DNA of 64,000 nt from Methanocaldococcus sp. (lineage in GTDB: Archaea > AGJL01 > Methanococci > Methanococcales > Methanocaldococcaceae). Numbering within the stretch: the first letter of the stretch is position 1; every line of letters starts with the position of its first letter. The notes under the pieces were generated by a model. It was not told the origin of the DNA. It made no database searches and saw only the letters and a program-made list of their open reading frames with translations. The position numbers and the translations under genes are program-made. The stretch spans positions 36,159 through 100,158 of the forward strand of contig NZ_JACCLX010000041.1 in assembly GCF_024490875.1 (NCBI RefSeq), written 5' to 3'. Below are positions 59,771 through 64,000 of the stretch, one piece after another.

Positions 59771-61762
59771 ATGGAATCTTTAAAATTAAAGGTTTCAAAA
59801 AAATGTTTGCCTTTTGGAGATAAGGTTATTAGAGGAAACCTTAGATTACATAAATTTCAAGAGATATTTTATTCAGATGTTTCTGAATTAAAGAACGATG
59901 TTTATTTTATTGTTGCCCCAACTGGTGCAGGAAAGACATTTTCTTTTGTATTTTCTATCTTATATGCAAAGGACAACAATTATTTAACTTCTAAAAGAGG
60001 GTTAATTGTAGTTCCGACAAATGCATTGGCAGAAGATATTGAGAAAACATTAAAAGAGCAAGGAATTAAGGTTGAGGTAATAACTGGAAAAACTTTAACG
60101 AAAAAAGGAAAAGAAAGAGGAGAGGAATTAATAGAAAAATTAAAAAATTGCGAAATTGCCGTAACGAATCCAGACATCTTAAACTATATGATAAATAGTG
60201 GTTATCACTTACCAAGAAAAAATGAAAAATTTAGACATTTAAAGGGTTTTTCTGATTGGTTAGAGTTTTTCAATGCATTGGATTATGTTATTTTCGACGA
60301 ATATCATTTATATGATGAGGAGCAAATAGCAAATATTTTAATTTGGTTTCTAATGACAAAAGAGGTATTTAGACAGATAAAATGGTTTTTTGTTTCTGCA
60401 ACGCCAGAAGAGAATTTAATAGAATTTTTATATGAAAATGGAATTATTCCAGAAGTTATTGAACAACCGTTAAGTAGTGAGGGAAGAGTTATTCAAGGAG
60501 AAATGGAAATTGAGTTTATAAAAATTTCTAAGCGTATAGAAAGGAGTTTATTTGGTTATTTGGTTGAAGATGGAAAATTAAAGGAAAATATTAGGGATAT
60601 TATAGAAAAAGCAATATCTAACAATGAGAAGATTTTGATTATTTTTAATTCTCTGAGAGATGCTATGAAAATGAAATATATTATTGAGAATGAGATTGAT
60701 GCAGAGGTTTGGGTCAATACAGGATTACAAACGCGAGAAAAGAGTGAAGAGGATTTAAATGAAATTTTAAACAGAACTGATATCATAATAACTACATCAA
60801 AGGCAGAAGTAGGGGTTAATTATCCAGTTTCTTTATGTTTTATGGACTCTGGATTATATTTTAGGAATTTTATGCAGAGAATTGGAAGAGTTGGGAGGGG
60901 AATGGAGAAATGCAAAATATACTGCGTAATAATAAATAAAACTTATAATAACTTAAAGAGACATTTCAATGAAATCAAAAAAGAAGAATTAGATTATTAT
61001 GAATTTGTAAATTTGATGAAAAAGGCATTTGAAGATAGAGAATTCAAAAAAGACAAAGTTCCTAAGTTTTGTGGTGCAGTCCTTTGGAGTGTTCTTAACT
61101 CTATGAAAGAGTATAATGAAAAATTGACTTATCAAAGAAGAAAAATACTTGAAAATTTAAAGGATAAGTTTCCATATTATTGGGTTTTACATCATCTAAA
61201 TGAAAAAATAAAGGAAATTGAAGAAGATGAAAATGAGAATATTGTTGATGAAGAAGTAAGAGATGAATTATTAAAGTGGTGGGATACTTTTAAAAATTCT
61301 TTCAAAAGGTTTAGGGGAGATAGCGTTATTTGGAAGGTTATCTATGAAGATGGAAGAGAGACAGAATATGACTTATTGTGGATTTTAGATAATGCCTTCG
61401 TTGAAGTTGATAAAGAAAATAGGACTGTTATTATTAAAGATTTTAGAGAAAAGAGAGAATGTATTGTTAGAGGAATTTTAACTTTTTCTTTGCTTGATAG
61501 AGAATTTCCTTCAACTATTGGCGGAAGTGATATAGGGGAATGGTTTAAATTTTTGTATTCTGATTATATTGGAGATTTATTTCTACAAAAATTAGAAAGT
61601 TGGAAAATTTCAAAGGGAAAATACTTTGAAGACGAAAATTTCTTTGAAGAGTTTGTTAAAGAAGTTGAATCACTTTCTCCAATATACTCAAAAAAGAGAA
61701 TTGAAATTTATGACTTGCTCGTAGATTATGGAGGCATATCCTTAGATGATGAGATTCTTTAA
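59771..61762 (+). CDS. cas3: Type I-D Cas3' helicase
   Basis: 663-aa superfamily-2 helicase without an HD domain, as expected in type I-D. Motifs: P-loop APTGAGKT (49-56), DEYH (176-179), SATP (209-212), TSKAEVGVNYP and QRIGRVGRG (motif VI). The C-terminal ~200 residues are Cas3-specific. It unwinds the target strand for Cas10d. Confidence 0.94.
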   Translation: MESLKLKVSKKCLPFGDKVIRGNLRLHKFQEIFYSDVSELKNDVYFIVAPTGAGKTFSFVFSILYAKDNNYLTSKRGLIVVPTNALAEDIEKTLKEQGIKVEVITGKTLTKKGKERGEELIEKLKNCEIAVTNPDILNYMINSGYHLPRKNEKFRHLKGFSDWLEFFNALDYVIFDEYHLYDEEQIANILIWFLMTKEVFRQIKWFFVSATPEENLIEFLYENGIIPEVIEQPLSSEGRVIQGEMEIEFIKISKRIERSLFGYLVEDGKLKENIRDIIEKAISNNEKILIIFNSLRDAMKMKYIIENEIDAEVWVNTGLQTREKSEEDLNEILNRTDIIITTSKAEVGVNYPVSLCFMDSGLYFRNFMQRIGRVGRGMEKCKIYCVIINKTYNNLKRHFNEIKKEELDYYEFVNLMKKAFEDREFKKDKVPKFCGAVLWSVLNSMKEYNEKLTYQRRKILENLKDKFPYYWVLHHLNEKIKEIEEDENENIVDEEVRDELLKWWDTFKNSFKRFRGDSVIWKVIYEDGRETEYDLLWILDNAFVEVDKENRTVIIKDFREKRECIVRGILTFSLLDREFPSTIGGSDIGEWFKFLYSDYIGDLFLQKLESWKISKGKYFEDENFFEEFVKEVESLSPIYSKKRIEIYDLLVDYGGISLDDEIL

Positions 61763-61784
61763 AATTAATTTTTTGGTGTTTTAA

Positions 61785-63537
<1,753 letters not shown>

Positions 63538-63647
63538 TTTTCTTCGCCTTTATTCTTTTTAATGATTATAATACTTCTTTTTTTAAATATTTAAAATTAT
63601 CTTATATATTTGGAATATTATTTTTATGAATTTTATAGTAAATAAAT

Positions 63648-64000
63648 AATATTTACTCTTAAGACTTGATAATATTAAATCGTAAAAAATTTTGAATTTT
63701 TATTATACTCTATTACGATTTTTAGGATATTTAATAGTACTATAATATTTTTTTGGTATTTTTCTTATTTTATAATATTGAATTGAAAATTTACCGGGAG
63801 TCAATATTACTTTTAAAAAGTATGCAAGTATATAAATTCATAAATTAAATATGTAATAAAGGATATTTTGTCCTTCTTTTATGCTAAAAAGATTATAATT
63901 ATATTAAAAGATTTGAATTTATATTGCATATTTGTAATATGTTTTTAAAAAATTTTCATATTTGTATAATATTTACTCTCGGGATTTGATAATATCAAAT
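63648..64000 (+). repeat. Long AT-rich LR repeat, second locus (truncated by window)
   Basis: Closely matches 17783-18110: same order, palindrome-like ACTTGATAATATTAAATC at the start, AATTTACCGGGAGTCAATAT in the middle, AAAGGATATTTTG and GCATATTTGTAATATG later. The next A unit begins at 63968 (period 320). No gene is seen from 63538 to the end. By analogy a CRISPR array probably lies just beyond the window. Confidence 0.8.

Noticed and set aside
53977..61762. Type I-A or I-B classification of the cas locus
   Set aside because: The HD domain is on the large subunit with a zinc finger, Cas3 lacks HD, and Csc1/Csc2-type proteins are present: this is type I-D. Csa3 alone does not make it I-A.

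Overview
The window is very AT-rich archaeal DNA. It carries an A-type ATP synthase operon (I-K-E-C-F-A-B), Alba, Spt5, archaeal L11, SecE, FtsZ, topoisomerase VI-A, a methanogen-type archaeoflavoprotein, AMP phosphorylase and phosphopantoate-beta-alanine ligase. Gene content and order fit a hyperthermophilic methanogen of the genus Methanocaldococcus. I assign no species. Start codons are usually preceded by GGTGA-type ribosome binding sites about 4-7 nt upstream, and I used this to choose starts.

Layout. (1) 1-17776: chromosomal housekeeping genes, beginning inside atpI and ending with moeA and a DUF354 gene. (2) 17783-19048: long AT-rich repeats (LR type), a four-repeat CRISPR array read on the minus strand, and its probable leader. 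(3) 19049-23433: scpA, a UbiD-family decarboxylase, initiator tRNA-Met, a GC-rich H/ACA-like small RNA, an EF-Tu-like protein without a P-loop, and a DUF389 membrane protein. (4) 23553-48936: tRNA-Ser(UGA) followed by a roughly 25.3-kb integrated element bounded by a perfect 57-bp duplication of the tRNA 3' part. (5) 49079-53909: top6A, ftsZ, secE, spt5, rpl11 and a DedA-PAP2 fusion. (6) 53977-63537: a type I-D CRISPR-Cas locus (cas6, csa3, cas10d, cas7d, cas5d, cas3', a frameshifted cas4, cas1, cas2). (7) 63648-64000: another LR repeat, probably flanking a further CRISPR array beyond the window.

The integrated element is the most interesting region. Its left arm has a tyrosine integrase, a homologue of the trefoil-knotted protein MJ0366, a DEDDh exonuclease, a winged-helix P-loop ATPase, small DNA-binding proteins and an operator-rich divergent promoter. 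Next comes an iteron-like region (about 28000-28420) that looks like a replication origin. A plus-strand block follows with accessory genes: a CAP-domain protein, a PD-(D/E)xK-like nuclease beside an unknown 377-aa protein, an acylphosphatase-coiled-coil fusion, a PIN nuclease with an overlapping partner, and a membrane HExxH protease. The right half is one long minus-strand operon of virion-like genes. These include a protein ending in a two-helix hydrophobic hairpin, a 19-residue protamine-like peptide, many small membrane proteins, a second tyrosine recombinase, a P-loop ATPase, an A24 prepilin-peptidase-like enzyme, a 1152-aa DUF2341/LamG surface protein and a 991-aa Ser/Gly/Pro-rich protein. 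I saw no terminase, portal or tail genes. My reading is a provirus or virus-like plasmid closer to membrane-containing or spindle-shaped archaeal viruses than to head-tailed viruses. A 27-bp intergenic cassette repeated three times before late genes is not explained by any standard feature.

All calls come from reading the sequence and from remembered family knowledge. No database search was run.
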